From Bacteroidales bacterium UBA5287 (lineage in GTDB: Bacteria; Bacteroidota; Bacteroidia; Bacteroidales; Dysgonomonadaceae), in assembly GCA_002411345.1 (NCBI GenBank), contig DHSL01000015.1:1-64000 (forward strand): 64,000 nucleotides of DNA. Direction: 5' to 3'. Made by a program: the position numbers and the translations under genes. Position 1 is the first letter of the stretch. Every line of letters starts with the position of its first letter. Positions 54,500 to 63,947 of this stretch are shown piece after piece. Below the pieces are notes generated by a model that had not been told where the DNA came from, did not search any database, and was given only the letters and a program-made list of their open reading frames with translations.

Positions 54500-56020
54500 T
54501 TATCTTGCAGGAGGTCTTTTTGCATCAGGATGTCTGGCAAGGATCTTTTTTAATTGTTCTACAACTTTGGGTTGTTCATTAGCAATATTTTTTGTCTCCA
54601 ATGGATCTACTTCATAATCGTACAATTCATACTGAATATCATCTTCATCCTTCCAGTTTTTCCATTCTACCAGCCTATATCTTTCTGTTCTAATAGCTCG
54701 TCCTATATATCCTCCTCGTGGATATGCATGATATGCATGATCTCTGATTCGTTTATCTGGATTTTTCATTACCGGAACTAAACTCAATCCATCTATAGGC
54801 TGCGAAACTAATGGCTTTCCAAATCCGGTTAAAGAAGTTAATGTCGGATATATATCTACTGTTTCTGTAAGTTGACTCGTTGAACTACCTGGTTCACCTA
54901 CACCGGGTGCGACAATTATAAGGGGAATAATATTGGCTTGCTCATAATTTGTATGTTTTGTCCAATATCCATGATCTCCCAAATGCCAACCATGATCTCC
55001 CCAAAGAACAATGATTGTATTATCTAACATATTCAATCTTTTCAATTCGTCTATAACTCTACCCAACTGCGCATCCATATAGCTCATGGAAGCATAATAG
55101 CCATGAATCAGCTTGCGAGTAATTGAATCTGGAAAAACATATTTCCCAGCAGGAATAGGTTTAAACTGATCAATCTCTCCCCCTCTTTTAATTGCCATTC
55201 CAGGTGCATTTTCAGGATCTTTTTCATATTCTGGCATGGGAATATCTTCAGGATTGTACATATCCCAATATTTTTTTGGTGCACAAAAAGGAAGATGTGG
55301 TCTTGCAAATCCAAGAGCCATGAAAAAGGGTTGATCAGGATTTTTCTTTAATTCACGCAATCTGTCAATAGCATGTGTCGCAAGTCTTCCATCACCATAA
55401 GCCTCATCCAACACATTGGGAGCCTCCCACGCTGCACCGCGAGGCAACTCTACATTAGAGGGAAGATCAGGAATAAACATCCTTGTATTCTCAAAAAAAG
55501 CTTCCTCACGTGTCAACTTACGATCAGTACTTTCAGGCAACAGATATTCAACTATTTTTTCCTTATGATGAGGAATACTCCATGATGCTTCATCATTTGT
55601 ATTACCATGACCAACATGAAAAACTTTACCAATTGCCTCGGTGTGATAACCTTTACCCATAAAAAACTGAGGTAAAGTCACAGCATCTGGATATACATCA
55701 CGAAATTGAAAACCAAAATCGTAAAGACCTGAAGTTGTAGAACGAACTCCTGTTAATAGATTATAACGAGATGCGACACTTACAGCTTGATTACAATAAG
55801 CACGACTAAATCTGACACCTTTACTCGCAAGTTTATCAATGTTGGGACTTATTGCTACATTATCTCCATAACACCCAAGATTAGGTTTCAAATCATCTAC
55901 TAAAATCATGAGCACGTTCTTAGGCTTTTCAGAATTGGTCTGCTGTGCTTTAAGCTGACTTGATCCTGTACTTATTCCACAAATAAGTAGAGCAGTATTT
56001 ATTTTTCTAAAATAATTCAT
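54500..56020 (-). CDS. S1-family sulfatase, Ser-type (iduronate-2-sulfatase-like subfamily)
   Basis: This 506-residue exported protein (signal about 1-25) has the metal-binding DD at 42-43 in LMILVDDLKPNLGCYG, the active-site segment CNQAVSVASRYNLLTG with Ser81 at the formylglycine position (S-x-A-x-R), and LWGDHGWHLGDHGYWTKHTN. The CNQAV lead-in is typical of the iduronate-2-sulfatase-like S1 subfamilies. Ser-type sites need an anaerobic radical-SAM maturase; none is in this window. It likely removes a sulfate ester from the PUL2 glycan. It lies 39 bases after GH76. Confidence 0.9.
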   Translation of the reverse strand: MNYFRKINTALLICGISTGSSQLKAQQTNSEKPKNVLMILVDDLKPNLGCYGDNVAISPNIDKLASKGVRFSRAYCNQAVSVASRYNLLTGVRSTTSGLYDFGFQFRDVYPDAVTLPQFFMGKGYHTEAIGKVFHVGHGNTNDEASWSIPHHKEKIVEYLLPESTDRKLTREEAFFENTRMFIPDLPSNVELPRGAAWEAPNVLDEAYGDGRLATHAIDRLRELKKNPDQPFFMALGFARPHLPFCAPKKYWDMYNPEDIPMPEYEKDPENAPGMAIKRGGEIDQFKPIPAGKYVFPDSITRKLIHGYYASMSYMDAQLGRVIDELKRLNMLDNTIIVLWGDHGWHLGDHGYWTKHTNYEQANIIPLIIVAPGVGEPGSSTSQLTETVDIYPTLTSLTGFGKPLVSQPIDGLSLVPVMKNPDKRIRDHAYHAYPRGGYIGRAIRTERYRLVEWKNWKDEDDIQYELYDYEVDPLETKNIANEQPKVVEQLKKILARHPDAKRPPAR

Positions 56021-56059
56021 TTCTGATAATCTAAGGCTTAAAAGTATTTATTTACTTAC

Positions 56060-57496
56060 TTATTTTGTATTCATTTTATCATTCAACATTAAACGGGAAA
56101 GTACGGCATATTCCGCTGCAAACGAAAAGCTGAACATACCCTCGAGATTATTTTCTTCACGATTTTTGTTCCACCCCAAAAGTAAATTTGTAGGAAATAA
56201 TCCTTTGTAACGGAATTTATTATATGCAAAATCAAGATTTTGTTGAAAAGTTCTTGCATATCCACCGGTATTAATATAAAATGGGTAACAATCGGCATAT
56301 CCACGCATTAATACTCCATTAAACCAGTTATTAAATCCATTAATTTTGTAAGAATAATAGCCTGATACCTCTTCATCTTTTTTAGCAAAGTAAACAAAAC
56401 TGGCATCAGATAAAGAAATTGCATCATTCTTATAAATAATTTCACCTGTTGCATGATACAGATCTGCTGCTCCAGAAAGCATGGTGCCACTATTGTAAGA
56501 GATAGCTGGACCTACCTTATCACGACACAATATTCCTTTTCGATACTCAACTCCATTTACTAATTCAATTTCTGGATTTCTTGGTGAACACCCACCCATC
56601 ATATCTGCATAAACACCATCTTCACGTATCAAATATTCTTTCTGCCAATCATAAACCTTTTTGGCAAACATCAGATAATAATCACTTTTTTTCATCTGAC
56701 TTTGTTTACGTGTTACCTTATCACTTTTATCAATAAAATAATGCGTAATAGTAGCATCTTTATCTTTATATATTTCATGAAGCCAAACAAGTGGACTAAC
56801 CATTGGACCATTGCTGCAAGAATGTTTTGATACATATCCCGGTCCCCATGTGATACCACCTCGTTCATTTCCGGACTCATCAATCGTACAATCCCATCCA
56901 TCAAGAACATATTCTGTCAAATATTCTGCTTTTTCAAGAAATACTTTATCTCCTGTGATTTTGTATGACTCGAGCAATTCCCGTACAAGCCACATCTGAT
57001 CATCATAAACATTTTCAATGCCGGCTACTTTTGCATTCCCTTTTTTAGATCCACGATTCACTCCGTAAACTGTCCATTCGTTTGTACGTGTATATGAAGT
57101 AAGGGTAAATGTACCAAGGTAATAATCAGCATTGTCATATAAATCATATAATAGACGCTTATACTTATCATAATACTTTTTGTACATCTTATCATTAACA
57201 ACCTGCTTATGTGTTTTCAACGCATGTAACACTGCATTCACAGCCTCAATGCCACTTGTATACATCCAAACACTTCCAGTTTCATCAGATCGTTTATTTG
57301 TATAAGGATTATAAAAACGGGCCATTTTCATATCGTCACCGGTAAAGTGAGCCGATATAGTATTATCAACTGATTCCATAGCACGAATCAAGTTACGTTC
57401 AGCAATAGCAGTTTTATTTTCACTTCCAAAACTGTATATGTATGTAATAAACATTAGTAACAGTAACACACCATATTTTTTCATCATTGCAGGCAT
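56060..57496 (-). CDS. GH76-family alpha-1,6-mannanase-like protein
   Basis: This 478-residue exported protein has an (alpha/alpha)6-barrel pattern typical of GH76: TGSVWMYTSGIEAVNAVLHA, the catalytic Asp pair in VYDDQMWLVRELLESY, GGITWGPGYVSKHSCSNG and ISYNSGTMLSGAADLYHAT. GH76 enzymes cut alpha-1,6-mannan backbones. The reading frame extends to 57631, but the signal peptide starts near MPAMMKKYG; ATGs at 57496, 57487 or 57484 are all possible. It is 177 bases after GH130, with a repeated cis-element between them. Confidence 0.82.
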   Translation of the reverse strand: MPAMMKKYGVLLLLMFITYIYSFGSENKTAIAERNLIRAMESVDNTISAHFTGDDMKMARFYNPYTNKRSDETGSVWMYTSGIEAVNAVLHALKTHKQVVNDKMYKKYYDKYKRLLYDLYDNADYYLGTFTLTSYTRTNEWTVYGVNRGSKKGNAKVAGIENVYDDQMWLVRELLESYKITGDKVFLEKAEYLTEYVLDGWDCTIDESGNERGGITWGPGYVSKHSCSNGPMVSPLVWLHEIYKDKDATITHYFIDKSDKVTRKQSQMKKSDYYLMFAKKVYDWQKEYLIREDGVYADMMGGCSPRNPEIELVNGVEYRKGILCRDKVGPAISYNSGTMLSGAADLYHATGEIIYKNDAISLSDASFVYFAKKDEEVSGYYSYKINGFNNWFNGVLMRGYADCYPFYINTGGYARTFQQNLDFAYNKFRYKGLFPTNLLLGWNKNREENNLEGMFSFSFAAEYAVLSRLMLNDKMNTK

Positions 57497-57611
57497 ATAA
57501 ATTCTAGTTTTAATTTTTATAGGTTTATTCAAGATCTCACACTCTTTTATTATTTCTTCTACTAAATAAAATGTAAAAATAACATTTATTTTTGAACAAT
57601 TAGAAATAATT

Positions 57612-57679
57612 AAGACCTTTATCAAAAACAACCTCCCTCCATTAATATATTAACTCCAAATTTGAAATTTTCGTCATAA
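57612..57679 (-). promoter_or_regulatory. Repeated cis-element, copy B (upstream of GH76)
   Basis: ATTTGAAATTTTCGTCATA (57660-57678) is identical to copy A at 59015-59033, and a CCTCCC tract and TTAACT lie at matching distances in both. This copy overlaps the GH130 stop codon and lies 115-185 bases before the GH76 start. Confidence 0.55.
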
Positions 57680-58855
57680 TTCGGGAATAAAATCACCGGG
57701 TATTTTTTTTGAAGGATCAAAAACTGCAACACTAACCTGCGAATCAGCACATCCATAGTACAAATACCATTTCTTCTTGAAAAAGACTAATCCCTCGATA
57801 AATACTGTTCCATCTACATACTGACCGCTTTTTTCAAAGGCTTCTATCGGACGAAAGAATGGTACATCTAATCTGGCAATTGCTTTCATTGGATCATTTA
57901 CATCCATCAAAACCTGACCGGCACTATAGGTTCCTGCATTAAAACGAAGATCACGGGTTTTATCATCTGTTTGATTTTTACCGTTATATAATAACAATAT
58001 TCCCTTATCTGTCTTTATTGCAGGAGGTCCACATTCTGTTAAAGCACTGTCAAAACAACCTTTACGAGGGGCTATCACAGTTTTAAAATCACCTTTTTCA
58101 TCCAAAACGGGTTCCCAATCAATAAGATTTTCTGAAGTAGCTGCACATACCCTATGCTCTCCCCAATACATAAAATAGACTCCATTAATTTTTGTAATGA
58201 CCTGTTTTCCACCTTTAATCTCTGTTACAATCGAACCTGACTTACAGGCCATATCTAAAAATCTTCCTTGAAAAGCTTCTTCAAATGCAGGACCATGTTT
58301 CTCCCATGTTATTAAATCTTTTGAAGTAGCTACACACAATCGTGGTTTATCTCTGTTCCACGAAGTATATGTCATAACATAGATTCCATCTTCAGTTACA
58401 CATACTCGGGGATCTTCGCAACCTCCGGGCCACTCATATTTCTTCATGATATCTTCATTTGGAAACATAACAGGAGTTGATCTTCTTTTCATAGTTATTC
58501 CATCTTTACTTTCCGCTAACCCTATTCGAGAAGTTCTTTTTCCAATACCGATCCCTGAATTATCTTCCGCACGATAAAGAACATATATTTTGTTACCTTT
58601 CACTGTTGCTGCGGGATTAAAAGTATCGCTCTCTTCCCAATTTATTTCTTTTTTTTGCATGGGACAGTAGAATATTGTATTCATCGGAGTTATTATAGGA
58701 TTAACATCTTTGGGACGTTCAAATCCGCCTAATGCCCATTCTGGAAGAATATTTGTTTTTCCATTCTCTTCATAATTTTCTTTATATCCAAGATTAATAG
58801 ATGAAGTACAAATAAAACAAAATAAGACTAGTAAAAAAGTATTAAAAAATTTCAT
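57674..58855 (-). CDS. GH130-family mannosidase or phosphorylase
   Basis: This 393-residue exported protein has a signal peptide from the ATG at 58855 (LVLFCFICTSS); an upstream ATG would add 12 residues. The five-bladed propeller shows FNPAATVKGNKIYVLYRAED, GGCEDPRVCVTEDGIYVMTY, CGPPAIKTDKGILLLYNGKN and WYLYYGCADSQVSVAV, the GH130 pattern. GH130 includes cytosolic mannosyl-phosphorylases and exported beta-1,2-mannosidases; export favours hydrolysis here. Next to GH76 it suggests a mannose-containing substrate. Confidence 0.85.
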   Translation of the reverse strand: MKFFNTFLLVLFCFICTSSINLGYKENYEENGKTNILPEWALGGFERPKDVNPIITPMNTIFYCPMQKKEINWEESDTFNPAATVKGNKIYVLYRAEDNSGIGIGKRTSRIGLAESKDGITMKRRSTPVMFPNEDIMKKYEWPGGCEDPRVCVTEDGIYVMTYTSWNRDKPRLCVATSKDLITWEKHGPAFEEAFQGRFLDMACKSGSIVTEIKGGKQVITKINGVYFMYWGEHRVCAATSENLIDWEPVLDEKGDFKTVIAPRKGCFDSALTECGPPAIKTDKGILLLYNGKNQTDDKTRDLRFNAGTYSAGQVLMDVNDPMKAIARLDVPFFRPIEAFEKSGQYVDGTVFIEGLVFFKKKWYLYYGCADSQVSVAVFDPSKKIPGDFIPEL

Positions 58856-58908
58856 ATATTTTAAATTAAAGTTCAGATAAAAAAGTTTCAAAATAAAGTT
58901 TAATTGTG

Positions 58909-58941
58909 CAAGTTTAGCTAATTTCTTTTTATAAACGAAAT
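58909..58941 (-). promoter_or_regulatory. GH130 promoter with operator-like inverted repeat
   Basis: Minus strand TTTC, a 20-base spacer and TAAACTTG. ATTTCTTTT-TAT-AAACGAAAT (58921-58941) is an inverted repeat with one mismatch. The 33-base core is 29/33 identical to 37051-37083. It lies 54 bases before the GH130 ATG and just downstream of cis-element copy A. Confidence 0.6.
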
Positions 58942-58962
58942 GTTCTAAATTAAACTTAACTT

Positions 58963-59033
58963 AGGTCTTAAAGGACGATAATAACACCTCCCCTCACCAA
59001 CTAATTAACTTCAGATTTGAAATTTTCGTCATA
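58963..59033 (-). promoter_or_regulatory. Repeated cis-element, copy A (upstream of GH130 promoter)
   Basis: It contains the 19-base sequence identical to copy B, plus a CACCTCCCC tract and TTAACT at similar spacing. It sits immediately upstream of the -33 region of the GH130 promoter, where an activator such as the PUL2 HTCS would bind. Confidence 0.55.
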
Positions 59034-59059
59034 TAAATGAAACTTTTTATCTAAATTAT

Positions 59060-59398
59060 TCATTTCCAATTCTTTTTTCTCACTCTTCTTAATTTCCCAT
59101 TTACAAATTCCAACTCTATATCATTGAAATATTTATTAGTCAACAAATAACCCCAAACTTCATAAGTAATACTTTTTAAAGTTTTTGAATTGATTTTATC
59201 GGGTTCTCCAATAAGAAAGATTACAGATTCCTTTGTCATACCGGTGTAAAGCGTTGCATTACCTTTTTTACTTTTAACTTCAATGTGCTTTACTTTTTTG
59301 TCCGAATAATTAGTTATAAAATCAATTATCAATTGGACTAAAAGTAAAAATGATACACCGGCAACAAAGCCTATGATGAATATAAGAAAATGTTTCAT
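59060..59398 (-). CDS. Small membrane-anchored SmpA/BamE-like protein
   Basis: This 112-residue protein has one N-terminal hydrophobic segment (residues 4-28, FLIFIIGFVAGVSFLLLVQL) and a C-terminal SmpA/OmlA-like domain: LYTGMTKESVIFLIGEPDKI, TYEVWGYL and ELEFVNGKLRRVRK. The TGMTKxxVxxLxGxP pattern with a later strand is the BamE-like fold. It lacks a lipobox Cys, so it is anchored by the helix. It lies upstream of PUL2 on the same strand with no obvious link to it. Function unknown. Confidence 0.7.
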   Translation of the reverse strand: MKHFLIFIIGFVAGVSFLLLVQLIIDFITNYSDKKVKHIEVKSKKGNATLYTGMTKESVIFLIGEPDKINSKTLKSITYEVWGYLLTNKYFNDIELEFVNGKLRRVRKKNWK

Positions 59399-59507
59399 AA
59401 AAATTTATTTGATTTGGAACATGTTAATATGAACAAAAATATTGTAACTCTTTGACATCTTGTGTCAATTTGAATAATTTATATTTTTTAAGATATATTA
59501 TTTTTCA

Positions 59508-59515
59508 TATCTTTG
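59508..59515 (+). promoter_or_regulatory. Bacteroidetes -7 box for the WYL regulator
   Basis: TATCTTTG matches the consensus, 47 bases before the ATG. A T-rich tract sits at the -33 distance but no TTTG. Confidence 0.45.
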
Positions 59516-59562
59516 AAATAATTGCTTTTTAATATATTGATCAACAACAAAATAAAAAAACC

Positions 59563-60468
59563 ATGGATCAACCTAAAATAGAGCGAATGCTCCGACTAAT
59601 TAAAATGCTGACAGCAAATAACTCGTTAACTGTTGAAGAAATTGCCGACAGATTATCTATTTCTCCTCGTTCAGTCTATCGCTATGTCGATACACTCCGG
59701 GAAGCGGGGTTTGTAGTAAAGAAAGTGAACGGATTCATAAAACTGGACAAATCATCACCCTATTTCAAGGATATCAGCGAACTAATTCATTTTACAAAAG
59801 AAGAAGCATTTATCTTAAAATCTGCAATCGAAAGTATCGACGATAACAACTTTCTCAAACAAAACCTAAAAAAGAAACTTTATACTGTATATGATTATAA
59901 GATTCTTGCTGAGACTATTGTAAACAGTAAAATCAGCAGGAGCGTGAAGAGTCTGGTACAAGCAATCGAAGAAAAACAATGTGTGATACTTAAAAGCTAT
60001 TATTCTTCACACGGAAATGATATTCGCGACCGGAAAGTGGAACCGTTCGCTTTTACTACAAACTATGAACAGGTTTGGTGTTATTGCTTTGAGGAGAATG
60101 AGAATAAACTATTTCGATTGTCAAGAATAGGAGGTGTGGAACTATTGTTGCAGCAATGGGAACATGAATCAGCTCATAAAATGGGCTATATGGATGTTTT
60201 CAGAATGCACAGTAACAATAAGGTTAAGATTAAATTGAAATTGGGAATCCGATCGGCAAACTTATTGACCGAGGAGTTTCCACTTGCTTCAAAAGAACTT
60301 AAAAAATTATCGAACAATAAATGGTTGCTGGATACTGAGGTTTGCTCTTTTGAAGGCGTTGGCAGATTTGTGATTGGACTGATTGAAGATATTGAGATAA
60401 TTGACTCTACTGAATTTAAAACTTATTTGATTTCAAAAATTGAGAATATAAATAAATTATTAAACTAA
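59563..60468 (+). CDS. HTH-WYL domain transcriptional regulator
   Basis: This 301-residue protein has an N-terminal winged HTH of the DeoR/HTH_11 type (LTVEEIADRLSISPRSVYRY, residues 22-41) and a WYL domain (about 130-215: CVILKSYYSSHGNDIRDRKV, EPFAFTTNYEQVWCYCFE, KLFRLSRIGGVELL), then a WCX-like C-terminal part. WYL domains bind ligands such as nucleic-acid fragments or small molecules. It lies 354 bases upstream of SusC on the same strand, so it is a candidate local regulator of the third SusCD locus (inference). Confidence 0.85.
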   Translation: MDQPKIERMLRLIKMLTANNSLTVEEIADRLSISPRSVYRYVDTLREAGFVVKKVNGFIKLDKSSPYFKDISELIHFTKEEAFILKSAIESIDDNNFLKQNLKKKLYTVYDYKILAETIVNSKISRSVKSLVQAIEEKQCVILKSYYSSHGNDIRDRKVEPFAFTTNYEQVWCYCFEENENKLFRLSRIGGVELLLQQWEHESAHKMGYMDVFRMHSNNKVKIKLKLGIRSANLLTEEFPLASKELKKLSNNKWLLDTEVCSFEGVGRFVIGLIEDIEIIDSTEFKTYLISKIENINKLLN

Positions 60469-60822
60469 ATTCGCTATTATTATGTTAACGTACCCAACAA
60501 AATACATAGCACTTCAAAACCCTCTTTATCACCAGACAGTACTGCACTATCCATGCTTTTCTTTCTAATTGGGCGCGATAAAAAAACAATTTAATTTTAT
60601 TTAAGCTTATTTTGTATTGATTATTTATCAATAGATATATATCTTTGTGCACGTACACATAGAAGTTTTACAAAAAAAATAAGATATCGACATTTCTTAA
60701 CAGATGAGTTTAATACAAGTGCCGCTTTGCTGGCAAAGATTAAAGAGGTGGTCCTTATTTTAATTAATGATAATAAAACATGTATATCAAATTATTAATC
60801 TAAAAACAAATGAAAAAAAGAG
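60469..60822 (+). other. Intergenic region upstream of third SusC
   Basis: No gene seen. It holds the SusC promoter and a palindromic operator candidate (60616-60659). The remaining leader of about 165 nt has no recognised signal. Confidence 0.5.
60616..60659 (+). promoter_or_regulatory. Promoter of third SusCD locus with operator-like palindrome
   Basis: ATTG, a 20-base spacer and TATCTTTG (60640-60647) fit the Bacteroidetes consensus well. TGTGCACGTACACA (60646-60659), a palindrome with two mismatched positions, overlaps the end of the -7 box and the start site, a typical repressor position. Confidence 0.6.
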
Positions 60823-63800
60823 ATGAAAAGTAAATTATGTTTTGTACTTTGTGCCATCCTGGTATTTCCTCTCTACCTATCTGCACAAGGTGGAGTGGTA
60901 AAGGGGATTGTAAAAGAAGCAGAAACAGGCGACCCCCTTCCTGGGGCGAGTATTCAGATTGAGAATTCAACAAGGGGTGTTGCTACTGATATAGACGGCA
61001 CATTCGAAATTAGAGCAAATCCCTCTGAAAAGCTTGTTTTTTCTTTCCTTGGAATGGAATCCCAAACAATTGAAGTGGGAAATAAAACAAACATCGAAGT
61101 GGCACTTAAACCAATGCCAAGTGAACTAGATGAACTGACAGTTGTTGCCTTTGGAAAACAAAAAAAAGAAAGCGTGATCGCTTCTGTTTCTACTGTCCAA
61201 CCATCTGAACTACAAGTACCTTCAAGCAACCTGACAACAGCGTTTGCAGGACGAATAGCAGGGTTGATATCTTATCAACGCACGGGAGAACCCGGAAAAG
61301 ATAATGCACAATTCTTTATACGTGGAGTAACTAGTTTTGGTACAGGGAAAGTGGACCCATTAATTTTGATCGATGGAGTGGAAATGTCAACAGAGGACTT
61401 GGCAAGATTGACTACCGATGATATTGCAAGTTTCTCTATTATGAAAGATGCAAACGCTACCGCTTTATATGGGGCAAGAGGGGCAAACGGAGTAATTTTG
61501 GTGACAACAAAAGAAGGACGAGAAGGTGATGTGAAAATACAATTCAGAGCTGAAGGTTCTTACTCTTCACCTACTGAAAATGTGCAATTTGCTGACCCGG
61601 TAACATATATGAAATTACATAATGAAGCAGTAAGAACAAGAAACCCGGGTACAAGACTGCCGTACGATGAAAAGAAAATCAATTATACTGAAAGAGGAAT
61701 CGACCCAATACGTTATCCTGCAGTAGATTGGCAAGATCTTCTGTTCGATAAAAATACTTTCAATCAACGTTATAATCTGAACATTAGTGGTGGGGGAAAA
61801 ATCGCAAGATATTATATCGCCGCATCTTATTCATTGGACAATGGTATCCTTAAAGTTGATAAAAGACAAAATTTTAACAATAACATCAAGTTAAACAAAT
61901 TCGCGCTTCGCTCGAATGTTAACGTGAATCTGACGCCAACAACTGAAGCAATCATTAGGTTGAATGGAGTGTTTGACGACTATCAAGGACCGTTAGACGG
62001 AGGAACAGACTTATATAATAAAGCAGTTCGGGCAAATCCGGTACTATTCCTACCCTATTACATGCCGGACGAGGCAAACATTTTCACTAAACATATATTG
62101 TTCGGAAATGCTTCTTCTGGAAATTATCTGAACCCTTACGCGGAAATGTTAAAGGGATATAAATCAAATGACAGATCGTCAATGTATGTTCAATTCGAAA
62201 TGAAACAGAAATTGGACTTTATTACAAAAGGACTGTCTGCAAGAGCAATGTTTAATGTGAATCGCTTTGCACAACTGGAAGTAAGAAGGCAATATAACCC
62301 TTTCTTCTATGCATTATCACCACAAATAGGAAATTCACAGGACTATAACCTAATCGCTTTAAACCCTGATGGTGGAACGGATTATCTGGATTATGTGCCT
62401 GGAAATAGACAAATGAAAAACTCTATGTACTTCGAAGGGGCATTGCAATACAACACATCAATTGCTGAAAATCATTCGCTTTCAGGACTTTTGGTTTTCA
62501 CATTACGTGAAAAAAAAGATAACACATACAATACACTTCAACTTTCATTGCCACAACGAAATGCAGGAATAGCGGGAAGGGCTACCTATTCGTATGCCAA
62601 TCGTTACTTTCTGGAGGCTAACTTCGGATACAACGGTTCTGAACGTTTTGCAAAGAATGAACGTTGGGGATTCTTCCCATCGGCAGGTATTGGATGGATT
62701 GTAACAAACGAAGCTTTTATGGAACCATACAAAAATGTACTCTCTAAACTTAAACTGAAAGCAACGTATGGTTTGGTGGGTAATGATGCTATTGGGGCAG
62801 TGGAAGACCGCTTCTATTATTTATCTAATCTAAACATGAACGATGGGGGTCGTGGAATTTCATTCGGAGACACCTGGGGATACAACCGTCCTGGTATAAC
62901 AATCTCAAGGTATGAAGATCCTTTTATCACATGGGAAATTAGTCGAAAAAGCAATTATGGGATTGAATTGAACTTCTGGAACAGCTTGGAAATTCAAGCG
63001 GATTATTTTAGGGAAAATAGAAGCAATATCCTACAAACAAGAGCTGACATTCCTTCAACAATGGGATTGCAGGCAACGCCTAAAGCAAATATTGGATCGG
63101 CCAACGGTAGCGGTATAGATATATCCGTGGACTATAACAAGTCATTTAATAAGGATTTCTATGCAATTTTAAGGGGAAACTTTACTTATGCATCTAGCCA
63201 GTTCGAAATTTATGAGGAACCTGATTATGCATCAATAAATACTCCATGGAGATCACATAAAGGACAAAATATTTCCCAAAGATGGGGATATATCGCTGAG
63301 AGACTTTTTTTGGATGACGAAGAAGTAAAAAACTCTCCTACTCAAACTTTTGGTGAATATGGAGCAGGTGATATTAAATATAAAGATATTAATAAAGATG
63401 GACGTATAGACGAAAATGACCTTGTACCAATTGGATATCCAACAACACCGGAAATTATATATGGATTCGGACTGACTTTTGGATACAAAAAATTCGATTT
63501 CTCTTGCTTTTTTCAAGGATCAGGACGTTCTTCTTTCTGGATCAACCCCGAATCAACAGCTCCTTTCATAGGAGAAAAATCATTGTTGCAAATTATTGCA
63601 GATAGTCATTGGTCCGAAGATAATAGAAATATCTATGCATTTTGGCCCAGATTATCGGATACGGAAAATAGCAATAATAACGTAACTAGCACTTGGTGGA
63701 TGCGCAATGGCGCTTTCATGCGTCTAAAAACTCTTGAACTCGGCTATACATTACCGAAAAAAATGATTCAACCAATTCATTCAAAAAATGCTCGGATATA

Positions 63801-63924
63801 TATGTCAGGAAGCAATTTGTTCCAAGTTCGAAAATTTAAATTATGGGATCCGGAACAAGCAGGCAATCCTTTTAATTATCCTTTGCAGCGAGTGATAAAT
63901 ATTGGATTGAATATTGAGTTTTAA
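60823..63924 (+). CDS. SusC/RagA TonB-dependent transporter (third locus)
   Basis: This 1033-residue protein has a signal peptide (LYLSAQ, residue 22), a carboxypeptidase-regulatory-like domain (VKGIVKEAETGDPLPGASIQ), TonB-box region DELTVVAFGKQKKES, plug motifs PLILIDGVEMS and IASFSIMKDANATALYGARG, and a barrel ending INIGLNIEF with a terminal Phe. No STN domain. An out-of-frame ATG just upstream (60810) reads only seven codons. It is followed 23 bases on by the SusD start. Confidence 0.95.
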   Translation: MKSKLCFVLCAILVFPLYLSAQGGVVKGIVKEAETGDPLPGASIQIENSTRGVATDIDGTFEIRANPSEKLVFSFLGMESQTIEVGNKTNIEVALKPMPSELDELTVVAFGKQKKESVIASVSTVQPSELQVPSSNLTTAFAGRIAGLISYQRTGEPGKDNAQFFIRGVTSFGTGKVDPLILIDGVEMSTEDLARLTTDDIASFSIMKDANATALYGARGANGVILVTTKEGREGDVKIQFRAEGSYSSPTENVQFADPVTYMKLHNEAVRTRNPGTRLPYDEKKINYTERGIDPIRYPAVDWQDLLFDKNTFNQRYNLNISGGGKIARYYIAASYSLDNGILKVDKRQNFNNNIKLNKFALRSNVNVNLTPTTEAIIRLNGVFDDYQGPLDGGTDLYNKAVRANPVLFLPYYMPDEANIFTKHILFGNASSGNYLNPYAEMLKGYKSNDRSSMYVQFEMKQKLDFITKGLSARAMFNVNRFAQLEVRRQYNPFFYALSPQIGNSQDYNLIALNPDGGTDYLDYVPGNRQMKNSMYFEGALQYNTSIAENHSLSGLLVFTLREKKDNTYNTLQLSLPQRNAGIAGRATYSYANRYFLEANFGYNGSERFAKNERWGFFPSAGIGWIVTNEAFMEPYKNVLSKLKLKATYGLVGNDAIGAVEDRFYYLSNLNMNDGGRGISFGDTWGYNRPGITISRYEDPFITWEISRKSNYGIELNFWNSLEIQADYFRENRSNILQTRADIPSTMGLQATPKANIGSANGSGIDISVDYNKSFNKDFYAILRGNFTYASSQFEIYEEPDYASINTPWRSHKGQNISQRWGYIAERLFLDDEEVKNSPTQTFGEYGAGDIKYKDINKDGRIDENDLVPIGYPTTPEIIYGFGLTFGYKKFDFSCFFQGSGRSSFWINPESTAPFIGEKSLLQIIADSHWSEDNRNIYAFWPRLSDTENSNNNVTSTWWMRNGAFMRLKTLELGYTLPKKMIQPIHSKNARIYMSGSNLFQVRKFKLWDPEQAGNPFNYPLQRVINIGLNIEF

Positions 63925-63947
63925 TTCAAGAATAACAGTTAAATCAA

